Below, in pieces: positions 34,601 through 49,600 of a DNA stretch of 60,000 nt. The notes under the pieces were generated by a model. The model was not told the origin of the DNA. It did no database searches and worked only from the letters and a program-made list of their open reading frames with translations. A program made the position numbers and the translations under genes. Origin of the DNA: Liolophura sinensis (Eukaryota; Mollusca; Polyplacophora; Chitonida; Chitonidae); assembly GCF_032854445.1 (NCBI RefSeq), contig NC_088303.1, forward strand, positions 8,627,501 to 8,687,500, written 5' to 3'. How positions within the stretch are numbered: position 1 is the first letter of the stretch; each line of letters starts with the position of its first letter.

Positions 34601-37600
34601 CACTATACACCCACATCTCCTATTTCACATCTGTGCACACCTATGTACAGATGTACTTGCACTGTAACATGTAGGTTCTGTATGTATGCTACATGTGTGT
34701 ATACATGCAGCAAATGAACTGAAATTTCACCCCAAAAATGCATTATGGAAGTAAATAGAAGTCATAGATATTATTTTTGGTGCTAAAATATACTGAAAGT
34801 AGGACATTACGGTAGTTTCCAAACAAATCTCAGAATACCCGAGATGTGTAGCTTTGTCATGAGAAAAGGTTTGGGTCAATTACTGTATGAGAAATATATA
34901 TAATAGTACATGTTTTTGTGTTGGTCTCTCTCAATAAGGTTCTCTGCTAAAAATCACTTTCAAATGTATAGAAATTTATGATAAAATCTTGCTTAGCATT
35001 TGTAAGTGGAACTCAAAAGGATGCATCATTAATGATGATATTTAGGAGGAAGTGCAGTACACATACACTGTATGTATTCATTTTTATGGAAATTATATAC
35101 CGTTTAAAGGTTTTACTTTGTATGTATGAGTAGGATAGGACCCACATATATAAATGTATGTATATATTTCCTTGACTAAGCAATTTATTTGCATTTAACC
35201 TGATGTTGGTAAACTGAACTTTGAGACACCAGTGACAAAAGGAAATGCGGGCTGTTCATTTGATGGATTTACCCTTATCTGACCGAGGCTGTTGACCCTC
35301 AGTCTGTAAAGTGTGAGCTGAGTAGACTGGTGACATTTAACATCTGTGTGATTATCATGGTGCTACAGCTAGGTTATGGAGATGTCAGCTGGGCCTAGGG
35401 AAGGTTGTATGCTGTCAAGTATTACCCAATGGAATAGCACATATGTCTACATGTGCTGTATGCTTATGGTGTTTAATGTACTGCTATAGAAAGGAGAGAG
35501 AAAAAAATAGGCATATATGTAAATAACAACACAAAATGACTTTTAGGATGTTGTGGTAATGAGTTTATGATAGAAGAAGGTTGTGGACAAGGCACATGTT
35601 CTGAATGATGTAACAATTTAATTTAATTTTCACTTGCATTGAATCAGTTGAGGTGAGCTTGATCTGCTGTAGTAGATCAACTGTATTGCTTGTGCAATTA
35701 GAATGTCAGAGTGTAACGATCAGAGAAAAGCTGGTATCTCCAGTTTATTCACTGGCAAATGTGAAGTGAACTAACATTAAATGCCCTCATTTGTGATGTA
35801 TTTCCATGAGCTTTGACACGTGTAAAGAGAAGCAGAACAGGCTTTTCTTGTCTGCCTTAATCTTTTTAATGCACATCTTGTAATCCAAGACATCCCCTTT
35901 TGCCTGGTGTTAGAGGACTGTGAACTCTTTTCACTGGGTTTACCTGGGGAGTAATTTTCTGGTGGTGTTACATCATAATCTAGAGCAACCACCTGTAGCT
36001 GTGTGGGCTGGCTTGTGTCAGGTGTTGTCCCAGTAGAGACACTGTTCACAGAGCCACATCACCCACCAGACCTCCTCCATACAGCCCAATGATGCAGCTG
36101 GTCAGGCTTACCTCTTCCACTAACCACCACAGGCTGAATATTTATTTGAGAACTGTATGTTTACTTTAAGAGGTTTATTTTTCCCTGGCTTGTTTATCAA
36201 AGAAACCTTTGTAAACAATTCATGGGGTAAAATGACCCATGTTCCCTGCTGATCTTGTCCTAAAACAGAATTAACCACACTGAGATTTTAATATCCACTT
36301 GAAATTGGTTGAGTTTATTTTTCAATTTCTTCACTCTGGGATACCAGATAAGGTAAAAGGTGGGTTGTGGTGAAGTAATTTTAGCTGTAGCCTCTTCCTT
36401 AGACCCAAAGACATTTGTGGAATTTCCTGAAGGTACATGTACAATGTACTGTATGCATCCCAAACAGAACAAACATTTAAATACACAAACATAAATAAAT
36501 GTAAGGTACATGTACACACTGACTACTCCCCTGTATAATTAACACCTCTGTAAAGCATTTTAGAAATGCACTCGTTTGCCTTGAAATTTTCTTCTCATGA
36601 CATATTTGTACTTACATACTACAGATAACATTAATCTGATGCAGTTCAAAAATACATACATGTGTATGAACAGGTTTACATGTATCTACATGTACTTAAT
36701 TCAGCCTTCTCTTTAAACCTCTTAATGCTGCTATGTAATGATAAGAATGGTTCTTATTAGTGCAAAGCAGTGGATATAAATGTGAATTTATACATTGCAT
36801 TGTAATATAAACACGTTGTACATGTGTCCAAAGAATGCTTTTAGATCTGAACTAGCCAATTTATAGTATGCGTGTATACCGTAGCCATATTATCAGGCCT
36901 GGAGGATCAAACCCTTTAAATAGGAATGTCATTCCATGATGGTGCATATATAGGGAGAAATCTTTGTCAGATATGTGCCAGTTGTGCATTGTCCTGCAAG
37001 CCCACTTTTGAAGGCTGTGTGTGCCAGGAATTTGTCAACAATTAACGTTTTTTGTCAAGGTTTCCTACTCAGTGGTCAATTCCAGGCCCTTGTGCATGTG
37101 TCTGTGGTCCGTGGAGGCATGCCTTTTAAGAGTTCTTTTAAGTAGCCCTATTAAGAGACTCACTGATAAAATCAGAAGTGCTAAATTTGACAGGGGCTAA
37201 TTAACAGGGAAAGGTCAAGATACAGCATATCAACCTGATAAGGATGTTATTCTTCATTTTGGCTGTCGTGTACCTCCTTATTCCCTGGTGACAAGCTTTG
37301 GTTTATGACCATTGTGTAGAATGGGTCTTCTCTTATACAGTATACTACTGAGAAGACCTCTCAGCAAACAAATTGGTTTATTTTGCGCACAACAAGTTTA
37401 TTTATTCGATTTACTCAGTAGTGAAGAATATTGCACAACATTTGGGCATGCAGTATTTTAGCACTAAGTTAAAAGCAACATTTCAACACATTTAGATTGA
37501 GTAACATATATTGTCAAGGGAAGATGGGCAGCATGCTGTACATTGTATTTTGTATATAGTTTTGTCTACACCGTCATTCTGTGTCTTATCCATCGGGGAA

Positions 37601-40600
37601 AAAAGTTTTCTTTTATAGATTTTACCCCACCTCTGTAAATAAGAGCATACACTTTCATTTTATTAGATTGTTGCCCTGGTGTCTATATACATGCACATGT
37701 AGATATAATATGTCTTCAAAACTTGGATGGACAATGCTTTCATACTCAACTGTATCATTTCACAGAAGCCAAAATACAGCTATGAAGCATACATTATGTA
37801 GCCCTAAAGTGTTAGACTATTAAAGGCCTTTTTCTTACCGTTCAGTGGTTCAGGCGATAGGCTATATTTACAGTCAGGCTGCAACTCTTCAATAAAAGCC
37901 CTGTTTGACATTGCAGACAGAAAGCTCAAAACTGTATTTTAAGTGGCCTGTAACTTTACAGCAGTATCACAAGCATTCATTAAACATGTGCATTTTAATG
38001 AGTAGAAGGTTTGCCTGTAGGGGCTTTCATGTTTAGAGAAATTGCATATCCTGATAGGACGTTCATGTACATACGCTTTGCTTGAAACATTAAAACAAGA
38101 AAATCGCATAACTACCTAGAAAGTTAAAATAAATGAATTTTAATGTATGACTGATGTTGATAAACATCTGGGGACTTCGAGTTAACATGCAGTTGAATTG
38201 TATATGTAACAGACTGCTCTGCTTTGCCTTGTGGACACATTTATGTACATACCCATGTAAATTCAGTCTCTTGGTTAAAGCATTTTCCGTTTTTAGGCAA
38301 AGGTCATGTCATAGTCAATGAGAGATGCTAGTCATAGAAAGTGCAGAGTGGTGATATTATAACCTGACATTTGCCTGCCCTCCTTGTGTGGGTTGTTTTC
38401 CCTTTGATCACCCCCCTTAGTGAACCATGTAATCTCTTGCCAATACACTAAGCTAAGGGAGGATCTACCAGGTGAATACAGTGCAATATTGTAGGAAGTT
38501 GACAACAATCGATTATTTTGAATGGATTAGTATCCTGGTGACCAACTATGTAGTGTCCCTTTTGTGCCCCTTGAACATTTAGACATTCGTATTAATTAAC
38601 GCACCAACAGTATTCGTTTTTGAAGAAGCAGTTTTTCTATGAAAAGCTTTTACAACTAGATGTATACATGTATATGCGTGAGAGGTGACACTTCATTGAT
38701 GCTAGATCTTTTGAAAAGTTTGGCTTATTTGGCAGTTATACATCTACATGGATGTAAAGAATATGAAACACGCTTAACCAAATTAGGGTTGATTTCCTCT
38801 GAGGCAGGATCGGGAGGGGAAGGATGTGCTGTGCATTTATAAAGTCCCTAGGCTGGAGGGTGCTCTGGGGTAAGTGTGGTAACCTCTAATCAAACCTGGC
38901 AGATGGAGTTAGATTGGTCAGATCAGATTTCTGCCCTAACACATCATAACTACACAATCAAATTCAGGCTGGCCCTGGAGCTTCTACCCTGGAGTCTTTC
39001 TGATGAGTGAGGGGATTCCCCTTTCCAACGCTGGTATGATTTTATGTGATTAGTTCAGCCTCTCCAAAGAATTAGGTACTTAAACGGTTTAGGATTTGGC
39101 AGGAAACATATTATTTGCCCATGTTGGTGGACATCAGCCAAGCAACATGTATCTTACTCATTTAATTGTGGTACATTGTAAATTTATTTCATTGTACTAT
39201 ATAGCTTGCAAGTTGGTTTAGGCTTCTCCAAGCCTTTATGCCGTTTCTTCTATCCATAAACATCAGTGAAAATTGTTTGAGTTTATGGCTAATGAATTCA
39301 GAAAGACTGATACGTGTAATGTTTAGTTAGATTTGCACCTACGTGTACATGTGTTTAGTTATTCTGAATGATACTGATCTTGCTGACCCAGCAGACAAGA
39401 GAAAGCTTTGATACATTAAGGTTAATGGTTGTGAGATGTTTATCTACATTGTACTCTTTGATGCTGGTTAATCTTCATTTATTATCAAGTCAGGGATTAT
39501 GTATGTGTATGTGTAGAACACTGATAAGGTATAAAACATCTCCCTATGTAAGCTATTTGAAGCTTTGCAATCTGTTTGATGTACATGTATCTTTTTGCAG
39601 CTGCCTGTGTGTTCCTATTTCTGTGTAGCAGCTGAAGTGAACTTCTGCAAGCTGGAGGTTGCTACCTGTGCAGGTTGAGGTTAACTAATACATGTAATGT
39701 ACTTAGATGAAGCTGGAGAGAGGTTAGAGAAGGCTCATGGTTATGGGCACATATGGCCTATTCGTCTCAAAGCTGTAGAAATACCTGAAAAACTGAAAAC
39801 AGCCAATCCCAGCATATTTGCCTTCAATGCATTGTTACATGTATATATACATTATACATACACATATACACATACATCAAAACATGGAGGATGCACAATG
39901 TATTAACCATGTGAAGAATAGTCACATATGGTTTCTGCTGTTCTCCTAACTGATTCATTAGAGGTTTGTAACTCGTAAGTTGTAACTACTGCTTGGATTT
40001 GTTTGAAAGAAGTTGTTGTATAATATAGATTAATTTTAACTGCCTGTAGATTCACCAGCCAAGTAGTTGGGATGGTTTGTAAGTGGAATCAGAGTAATTA
40101 GGGGCTGAGGAATGTTGAGCATCAGAGATCCTCTGGACAAGTGTACCATGTGTCAGCTGAAGCAGACTGAGGAGGGGTGAAGAGGCAAGACTGGACACCC
40201 CTCATTACCCAAGCCCTCAGTTCCCCAGCAAACCCAACCCTCTACAACTCTATCCTCGCCACATGTGACAGTCACTTTATCATATTCACTACCCCCTCAG
40301 CTCCCTAATTAGTTTACTTGCCCCTCATCCTGGACAGATTTAGGTTCAGTAAACTTGACTAACACAGACCCATTTGCCTTTGCCCTGACCACCTGGACCC
40401 TGACACAGTTTGATCACCACATGGCCCATGATTTAGAAAGGAAATAACAAACTCAAAAGTGACATTGGTTGGAGCTGGACAATTTGCCTGAAAATACTTA
40501 ATTTAGATATAAATAAACATGTCTCACTAGGTGCAAAAAAAATAAATAAAAAAGAAGGTGATGGCTGACATGGCTTTGTGATGCCTGACTGATGAGGGAT

Positions 40601-43600
40601 AAGTTTTGGAGAACATCTGGTTTTTGGAGGCAGCCAGGTTTATTGGCTGATGACTAGGTGCAGATGCTGCAGAAGTGCAGGGAATAACCTTGGGTTACAT
40701 TGCCATCTGCTGTTATCTCCTACTGCAGCATTTAATGTGCACGCATACAGATGGATCAGATTAAGGATTGATCATCTCATAATCACACCCTTTCGCCTGG
40801 TAAATCTTTAATGGCCGTTCCAATTATAGTAGGGAGAAGAGTTAGGATATAATCAATAATTGATAATACATGTTGTACTGGCACCCCATTGTTTACCAAA
40901 TCCTGTTACCCATTATGTAAGATGCACCAACCTGGATTCATGTGGAGCAGACATGTAAATGAGTTTATGGCTTAAACTTCATGGTATGCCCGCAGGGGTC
41001 ACAACAAACCATCTCCTGTGGGGGCAGGGGATAGATGCAGCACAAGTATCAGTCTTAACTTGGTAATGGCCATGTACATTTATGTGTAATATGCAAATGA
41101 GACCAGAAACATTCAAAGCCAGAACACCTGGACCATTACTCAGTAGATATGTTGCCATTCTGTTTTCATTTATGTCCACATATGGATGGATTGGATTCTT
41201 TCATTCCCACGTGCTGTGATCATAAAGCAGAATTCAATTGTATTTATCTAATGAGGACAAATTCTGTGTGTTTCTGCTGCATATGTAATATTTGAACTTA
41301 TGGATGAATATGTCCTGTAACCAACAAAGCCTAGATTGATTAAGTCATAAACTGTATGACATTAGCAGGGTGAGGTAAAGAAGTAAAAATTACATGTACA
41401 TGTAAATCCCCTGGTTAAAAAAAAAGTTTGCGAGAAATTTCCAAAGTTAGCTGCCTGATTCCAAACAAATCCAGTGACTTTGAAAAAGCATGGCGGAAGT
41501 AGTTCTGAATACCTACTTATTATTTATGCATATGCATTCTAAAAAAGATTTGACCTTGGCACATGATATACCATCATTAAGAACCTGTAGCCTTTGTACA
41601 TGTTAGTGTAAACATCAAAGATGAAATGGTTCAGACTTGTCTTTTTGTCCATGTGCCAGCAGGATGTCCATTATAGTAAAAATGCAAAAAGTAAGGTGTA
41701 AATCATAAATCTCATAGCCTTGTTCACCTGCAAGTTACAAAAGGACTATGGTGAATGTTAATGCAGTATGTTGTATTGACCAGTGTGGGCGAAGTGTAGT
41801 TATTGAAGCCTAGGACTATGTAGAGAAAGGTGTGAGAGAACAATATCAATTTGATATTGTACAACTGCGACCTATTACATTCAGAAAATACAGAATTTTT
41901 TTGAAGCTTTCGAAGCTTTCCCTGTCAAGTACAAAATAGTGCTATTAGTTGATACAATGGAAACCAGCTTTGTACATATGCAGACTGTCAAATTCAATTC
42001 AGCTCTATTCATGTTCGCAATAACAAGCCCATTGTCTCTTTAGAGAAAGTGTTAATAGAATTAGTCGACTTCAAACAGGGGACAACAGAAGAATATGAGC
42101 TTTGTTTGGTGGACAGAATCGTGGTGGCCTATGATAGCTGTGCAGATTGGGCAGATAATTTCTCTGTTATTGTCTATAAATACCAGAGACACATAGAATT
42201 GTGGATGTCAGGAAATGAAGTCAGTCTAATTCATATGAGATCAATGGAGCAGTCAGAGGGGGTCTATTTTAGGCAAGTGCTTGGTACTTCAGATTGACCA
42301 TGGTCTCCTATTGATTTTACCACTTGACAGGGACAGTTGTTCAGAATGGACAGTAACTCTTAACGCCCAGCGCTTCACTTCATCTGATTGATCAGATAGT
42401 TACTACTGTAAACTTCTGCAGGGAGATGTGGTTTACTGCCCACTGACCAGCTCTGAATTTAGTGTTAATTTCTTGTCAAGAAAGTCACTTGTACTGCAGT
42501 CACCAAGCTGAGGTTGATGTATTTCTGAACACTCTGGCAGCCATCCAGAGTCTGGGAGACAGGCCAACTTCATCAGAGTAAGGGTCTTCAGGAGAGATCA
42601 TATATTTAAAACAGTTTGATACATGTACATGTATGTGGTCACAAGTTCATCATTGACCATTACTTCAAGCTTTGACCAGTGTCTTCGGTCTTCTGATTCC
42701 TGATTTGTAACACAGGAAATGAATGTTCTCAAACTGTGGCTGTGATACACAAACAGTGAGGCTTCTATGACAAGGGACAGTGGATTTCACACCTGAGGCT
42801 GTGTGCCCAAAGCTTTAGGGGGGCTTTCGGTCACAAAGTACTGCCCTCGACTTTGTCCACTTGTTTGTCCTGGCATTATCCAGGTGAGAACAACAACCCA
42901 GGTCAGTTAGTTTGGTCTTTGACACATTATACAGCTAATCCATGTCATATGTGAGGCAGAGTTGTGTAAACAGGAAAGGAAAAACACTTTAGCTGTTCTC
43001 TTCAGGTGGTAACAACAAGGTTGTGTGTGTATGTTCAGTACTTCATTTCCTCTCACCTGTTTGGTTCAGGTTTTGTATGCATGAGTATATGTCAGAGCTG
43101 GTGGGACAGGATGGTGTACATACATGAGCATGTTGTGCGATAACTTACAAATTTGTACGTAGTGACTGAAGATGGTGAAAGAGGTAAAGGTGGTTTAGTA
43201 TCTGAGGCACCTTTGAAATATAGTACCATGTGGACACCCCTGGGCAGCACACTACACTTATGTCTTATATCTATAGATAAAGAGTTTGAATGCTCTTTGA
43301 TGAATCCATGAAGGTGGCATAGCCCTTTAGTTTCTCATAACACCTTTGATTTCTCTATCTCTAGCTACCTGGGGTATTAAGCGAATGTCTTTGATGTTAG
43401 CTGGTCATTGTCTTTTGATCACCCAAGGTACATGGGGCTGGTGTATTTGTGCAGGGGCTGTACAGTATTTAATGGCTGTGGTCTCTTCCCCAAACATGCT
43501 GTCTTCCAGTTATTGGTCAGTGTACACTACACCCCAGTATGTAAACATTGTTTGATGACCAACCTCCTATTATTGTTTTACAGACTTTCCTGGCCAAGGC

Positions 43601-46600
43601 ATTGTATGACAACATTGCGGAGTCCCCGGATGAGTTGGCATTCCGTCGTGGCGATATCCTCACTGTCGTTGAACAGGACACGGAGGGATTAGACGGCTGG
43701 TGGCTGTGTTCACTGCGTGGCAAGAGCGGCATTGCACCAGGCAACAGGTTAAAACTGTTAACAGGCATGTACAACGGGAGTAGCGAACCCAACCCCAGCT
43801 CGTACCAGACCCCTCCCACCATGTCCCAGGTCGACTGGAACCGGCGTAGCTGGGACCTTCAGCCCAACAAGGTCAGTAACATTGGTATCAAGGTGAACTT
43901 TGTTTCTCATGTTCACACACAAACAGATACAACCTTTGAGATAGAGGGAAGTTTTTCAGTTGTAAGAGCATATAGAATATAGGATACAATGACTGTCCTC
44001 ATGACCAAGAGTACTTTCTCCTCATCGTGTTCTCACCTAATTTAGGCACGCTCTCTGTAACTTGTCTGTTAAACATGTTATTTGTGTATGGAAAGGTTTG
44101 ATTTAGTCGCATACTCCTCGCTAAAAATGACAAGAAGGAGTGTAAAACTGCTTGCCAGCCATTTTCTCACGAAAAAGCCTGCATGTGTCAAGTAAATGGT
44201 ATATTACATGTCCACATTTTGGACTGATCAATGTTGTTTGTAATGTGTTATATTTGCCTGTCCACCTGTACACTTGACGCCATTGCAGTTGTCAGTGAAC
44301 ACACAGGTAGAGATCTCACCTGTATTTGCCATCTCTGACTCACCTCTGGAGAATGTTAAAAAAAGCTCAGTGTTCTGTCTTATATTGATCAGAAGCTTGT
44401 GTGGCTCAGTCCTGTCATTATTGTCATTGTCTAAATTTGCTGCCTTGGCAGATGGACTTAATTGCAGGACGGATATTGAGTGATAAATACTAATGAGCAT
44501 TTGTGTAATTTACTAACAAACTTTGATGTCACTTTTCAAGCAGATAATATGTATCATTAGTGGCTTTGCTAATATTTCACCAGTTGAGAAAGGTTTTCCC
44601 TTGGCTTTCAAAGAGTTACATGTATCAATCAAGCTGAGGCAACAACGCATTGAAAAATACAATACAGAGGCATCAATAGCCATAAACTGCATGGCATGAT
44701 TTTGTGATTTTAAAGTGGTTGATTTCACATTGATTTCATAATACATTTATAACGTAGGGTCGTCAGAGTTATCAGTTTAGAGGGTCAAAGCATCAGCTCT
44801 TTATGTCCATGTAGTTTCACGTAATAATGTTGGTATTGTATAGATTATGAAGCATATACTTGATTGGCTACAGTTGACAAAAGATAAAGAAAACTACCCA
44901 TAATGTCATGGAAGTTTCCTCCAGCTACATACAGTATGATTTCAATCCCCTTCTGTACTAATGTGTTGAAAAATCACATGAAATTACATGATTTATGGTA
45001 AGCTTATAATTTCAGGTGATTCTGTCAACATTGCATTAACCATCTGTCAGAGTTTGTACAGCAGGGTGATTAGTTGGTGAAAAATTCCCTGAAATTATAA
45101 GTGATTGAAAGTGTACAAGGCATACTGTGGTAGTATATATATATGTCTATGTAGTGCAGCTATGGTGCCTCTAATTCAGACATACACATGTATCTTTGTA
45201 CTTCTGCACAAGAAGAGCAGTCATCTGTGTTTGATATTGAGCAAGACAAGAATAACCATACATGTAGTGTAGAATCCAGCAGACAGACAATATTTACACT
45301 GTTGGTTAACAGGGTCTCAAACTACTTGTCCTTCTCAGGGAAGTTTGCAGCTCAAGTTTGCGGTTTACAGACAAGAGCCACCAGCCAGCTAGGCTAAACA
45401 GGCCATCCATCAGCACACCCAGCATAATTTGTTTTCCTAAATCCCTGAAGAAAATGTAGACATTATATTATGTAAGCTGCTTAGACTTAAAATACATGTC
45501 CTTGCCAAAAGTGAAGAGACCTTTCATCATCCCCCGGTTGACTATAAACTTTGGAGTTGCCATTCCCAGAATAGCAGCAAGATGGAAGGATCAGTTATAT
45601 TTTGTTACGCAATAGGCTTCGGCATCTTTAAAACTTTTTGAAGTTTTTATTTCTTATCTTCTAAATATTTCTCAAATACATTGGCCATGTAAAATTTACA
45701 TAGAAATTTAATCTTTTACGAGACTTGAAAAAAACAATACTTGTACATCAGTAGTTAATAAGGACTGTGCTCAGGGTTGTAAAAAAATTGGAATTGTATG
45801 TGCAGGAGGACATCAGAGTACATGTACATGTTAAGCTGGCATCTGGTATCGGTACACATTTACACAGCCGTATTAATAGTAAACTATCACATGTGTAGTA
45901 GTGGGCCCCAACTGTAAGCAATCACGCCCCTTGTGTATAATTTCAACCCTAGGGGTGTAATTAATGAGGCATAAATAAAGGCTGTCAGCTGTTTCTTTAA
46001 TACTATATGGCTGAAAAACACTGAGGGATTTTGTTATATTATTATTAAGAAGACTATGCTGGAGGTATTTGGCAAAAAATCTGTATTCGCTGATCAAATC
46101 AGATTTTTTGTATTTACCAAGAATAGCTGAAACAACTTGCCTCTCAGTAAATATCAGATGCATACCTCTACTATTTATAGTGCTAAGGTTATTGTTAAAT
46201 TTGAAAAAGTTTTAATACTACAGGTACCTGCTTTGTAAATTTGAGGAACTTTATTACTGATTTTGAGCAGTAACACGTGCACAGATGAGGCTGATATTTT
46301 GTGATTGGGAATCATTTGGCCTTTCTAATACAATAGCAAAAATTTTGTGCAATTTCTTTTATTAAACTTATAGCATCACCAGTGGCGTGCCCAAAATGTG
46401 AGCATTTTTAGGGATTTTAGTGTACTTGTACAATTTTTGTAACCAGAAGAGAGGGCTAGATAGGGAGCAAGAAAATTTTGTCAGGCTGCTGTGGTGATGG
46501 TGATGGAGGAGGTCTCATCCTATGTACATCTCACTGTTACGATAGACCAGCTAGGTTTTCAGTGTTATGGTATGTGCTGACATGAAATGTATGCTTCTAA

Positions 46601-49600
46601 TTATCACAGTTTCTGTTAATGTACATTTATATATTGTTGAGAAAAACAAATGTGTATCATTATCATCTGTGAAAAGATATGATCTAGAGTAAAGTGCAGT
46701 CGATTAAAACAGATGTGTATAATTTTCATTAGAAAAGGTACACTTTGTTTGGTGTTCATGATAACGTCAACGTAGACTTCCATCCTGTGGGCCTATTCGT
46801 TTACAGGATAATATTGGCAGGTAGCCACTGTGACCTTAGCATGTTGAATTCTCCCTAGCTATGTAGTGATAAATAACATTTTCATAAGACATTTCCGGAT
46901 GGATACAGTTTCTGTATACATGTAATGTTAAACATTTTTAGAGAAACTTCACAAACATAACCGGGGAAGAAGTGTGAGCGGGTGCAGTCTGAACCCCACA
47001 GTCGCAGCTGTGTCTGCTTCATGAATACACAACAAACACGCTAACTGTTATGAAAGAAATTTTAAGCTTCATTAAACAGCACATTGTGGGGGTTCCTGAG
47101 ATGTGAAGATTTTGAGTTCCCGTGTTAAGCCTGGTGCACAAAATGTCCTTTTCAGAGCTATTGAAGTGTTTCCTTACCCATGTCATTCCCAGCTGCCCAT
47201 TCTTACCTCTTCATTTATCCCAGACCAAATCAGTATTTAGTATTCATATTCTGTAACGTTTGCATCAGAATCTCTCTTGATGTTTAATAATAGGTTTAGT
47301 GACATCAAGTCATGATCTTGCAGTATAATGTCTTTGTGTATTGTGTCCATGCAGTGTACAAATACTTGTTTTTGTTCTCCAGAGGAATCTTAAGGTTTGC
47401 CATTTTCCCAGGCCTTGTGTATAAGTATTTTGCCAAGCTTATCAACAATCAATGTACCAGTGTGTAAGCTGATACAATTTCCTGTTTTCTTCCACAAGTT
47501 AAGAGGCAGCATTGATTTATTTGGCAGAGTTTTCGTGTGTGTAAAGCATATTGAAAAGATTGTTTATGTATAGCTTGGTACATATTTTGTCATGGAAAGG
47601 GACAAGTTTGAATGGGTTTTGTTCACCTCTGTACTTTAGTATGAAAATAAAGCTATTTTGGCTAAGTTGATTTAACTTCAGGTCTCACAACACAGTGGTT
47701 TATCTGAGGAAAGGATCACAAAATACAAGGGACTGCTTTATGCCAAATTAATTTGTAAGGTCTGATATTTTTATTGAACAGCTATGATCATTGTTTGAAA
47801 AGTCTTGAACATGCACATATGTTTTACTGAATTGACTAATCTGTAAATACAATTAAAAGTCTATAGCTGTGGTAATATACTGTACATATGCATACATTAA
47901 CATTACCTGTGTCTGTTAATAGGTTGATGGGTTTGCAGTACATTTATGTTTACATTAGACAGACCCACTAAATGGTTTATTACAGTCTGAACTTGACATG
48001 ACCCCTCACCATGGGGTCTGCCCTAGCAAAATTAGCCAGTGGTCAGAATGCTCTAATACTGGAATGGTAGACAGCTAGAGTAGTTCGGACAGTCAGGTAC
48101 AGAACAGGTTTGCTAAAGCTGAAGAATTTTGATTATTTCTGACTAAGGTGCTATGTGTGCCTGCCCTGTTGTGGTCGAATGCAGCTTCTGAATAGCCAGC
48201 CATAAAACTGATAAACATGCGGAGCTGAGCTATTGCTGTAATGTCAAACTGTTGAATGCAGTCCTTATTTATGGGCTATTATCACTACATATTCTCCTAC
48301 CCACTGTGAACCCTTACAATACTATCCAAATGCACCAGAGTAATTATATGTTGTGCAGACAGTACATGGTAAATGCTCAGGTTCACAGTACATGTATGTT
48401 GTACATGTATATATGTGTATTTTCAAGTCAACCTGAACTACCTAACTATTTACCCCTAGTTTTGCTTATGTAACATGATGTGGTATAACAAAATATATTT
48501 TGGTATACCAATATAAAAATATTTAGACTTGTGTAGACCTTCGGAGGCCTGAAATGGACTGTTTTATGATTTGAACTGAATCAGTCTTATTTGTTTTTGT
48601 TTTGTTTTGTGACTGTTAACTACTAATGAGCCCCACATGGTATGCCCTGAAGCCTTTCATTTATGTGTAAGATTACTTGTACACAGAACTGAGACCTGCA
48701 TGTACATGTATAAGAACACAAGCCCAGCTTTGTCTCTACATATGTAAAAATCTGTGTACTAGTTCCACCCTTCTTAATGAGGGACTGTTGAAACAAGTGC
48801 AAAGTAGTTCATTTAGATGCTTCTAATCATATAATGTAGTTCTAATGATTACTTTATAATAGATGTGACGATGACAAAAAGTTACTACTGTAAATCTTCA
48901 ACATTTTTGACCTCTAAAGCACTTTTTTCAATGGAATTTATGCATACAATTATTATGACATGAAAAATGTTTTGCTTGTGTTGTGAAAGCTGCAAGCTTC
49001 ATAAAACTGTACAGATTATTTCTCTACACCCCATAGTTGTCTTAGAATCTTTTGAGATATTGGTTGTTGTGTTGGTGGAAAAGGTTGCAGAATCAGGGTA
49101 CTTATGACTGACAAGTTCGAACTGAAGCTTTCTTAAGCAGCAGTAGGCAGACAGATTCCTATGATGAGAGTAACCCTAAGACATAGTACCCCACTTGCAC
49201 CTGTATAGGTGTTGTGGGATTCCCAGTCTCCAACTGTGAAGTGACCGGGTGAATCTTACATTAATAGTCTATTCTGTTGACCTCTTCTTCCTTTGAGGAA
49301 CATAATTGTTCTGGCTCATTGTAACCATACCCTAATATATAAAAAATGTACTTTCCTGCTTTCTTGTTGTGTGTTATGAAGCCCATTGCAGACAGCCGAC
49401 ATGATCTGTGCATTGTATGAGTGTAACACGTGGGAGTGCCATTCATCTAAACATATCTGAGTGTAAATAGGACATGCAACTGAACTAGAAACAGCATCTG
49501 GATATCTTCTCAGTACTGTACCGAATTAGTATTGGTAATGGAAAGTTTTTCTTTCCTGATGTAAGGTTTTCATTGCATTGGTAATAAAAGTTTTACATGA

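Larger units (their letters stand above)
19688..43583 (+). other. BCAR1: BCAR1 intron 1, about 24 kb
   Basis: AT-rich, CpG-poor sequence with many TACATGTA and GTACATGTAC strings, short homopolymers (A-run 28364-28380) and the mobile elements listed separately. The open frames inside it show no known domain, no consistent splice borders and no composition change, so none is called. Alternative BCAR1 promoters may be hidden here. Confidence 0.8.
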
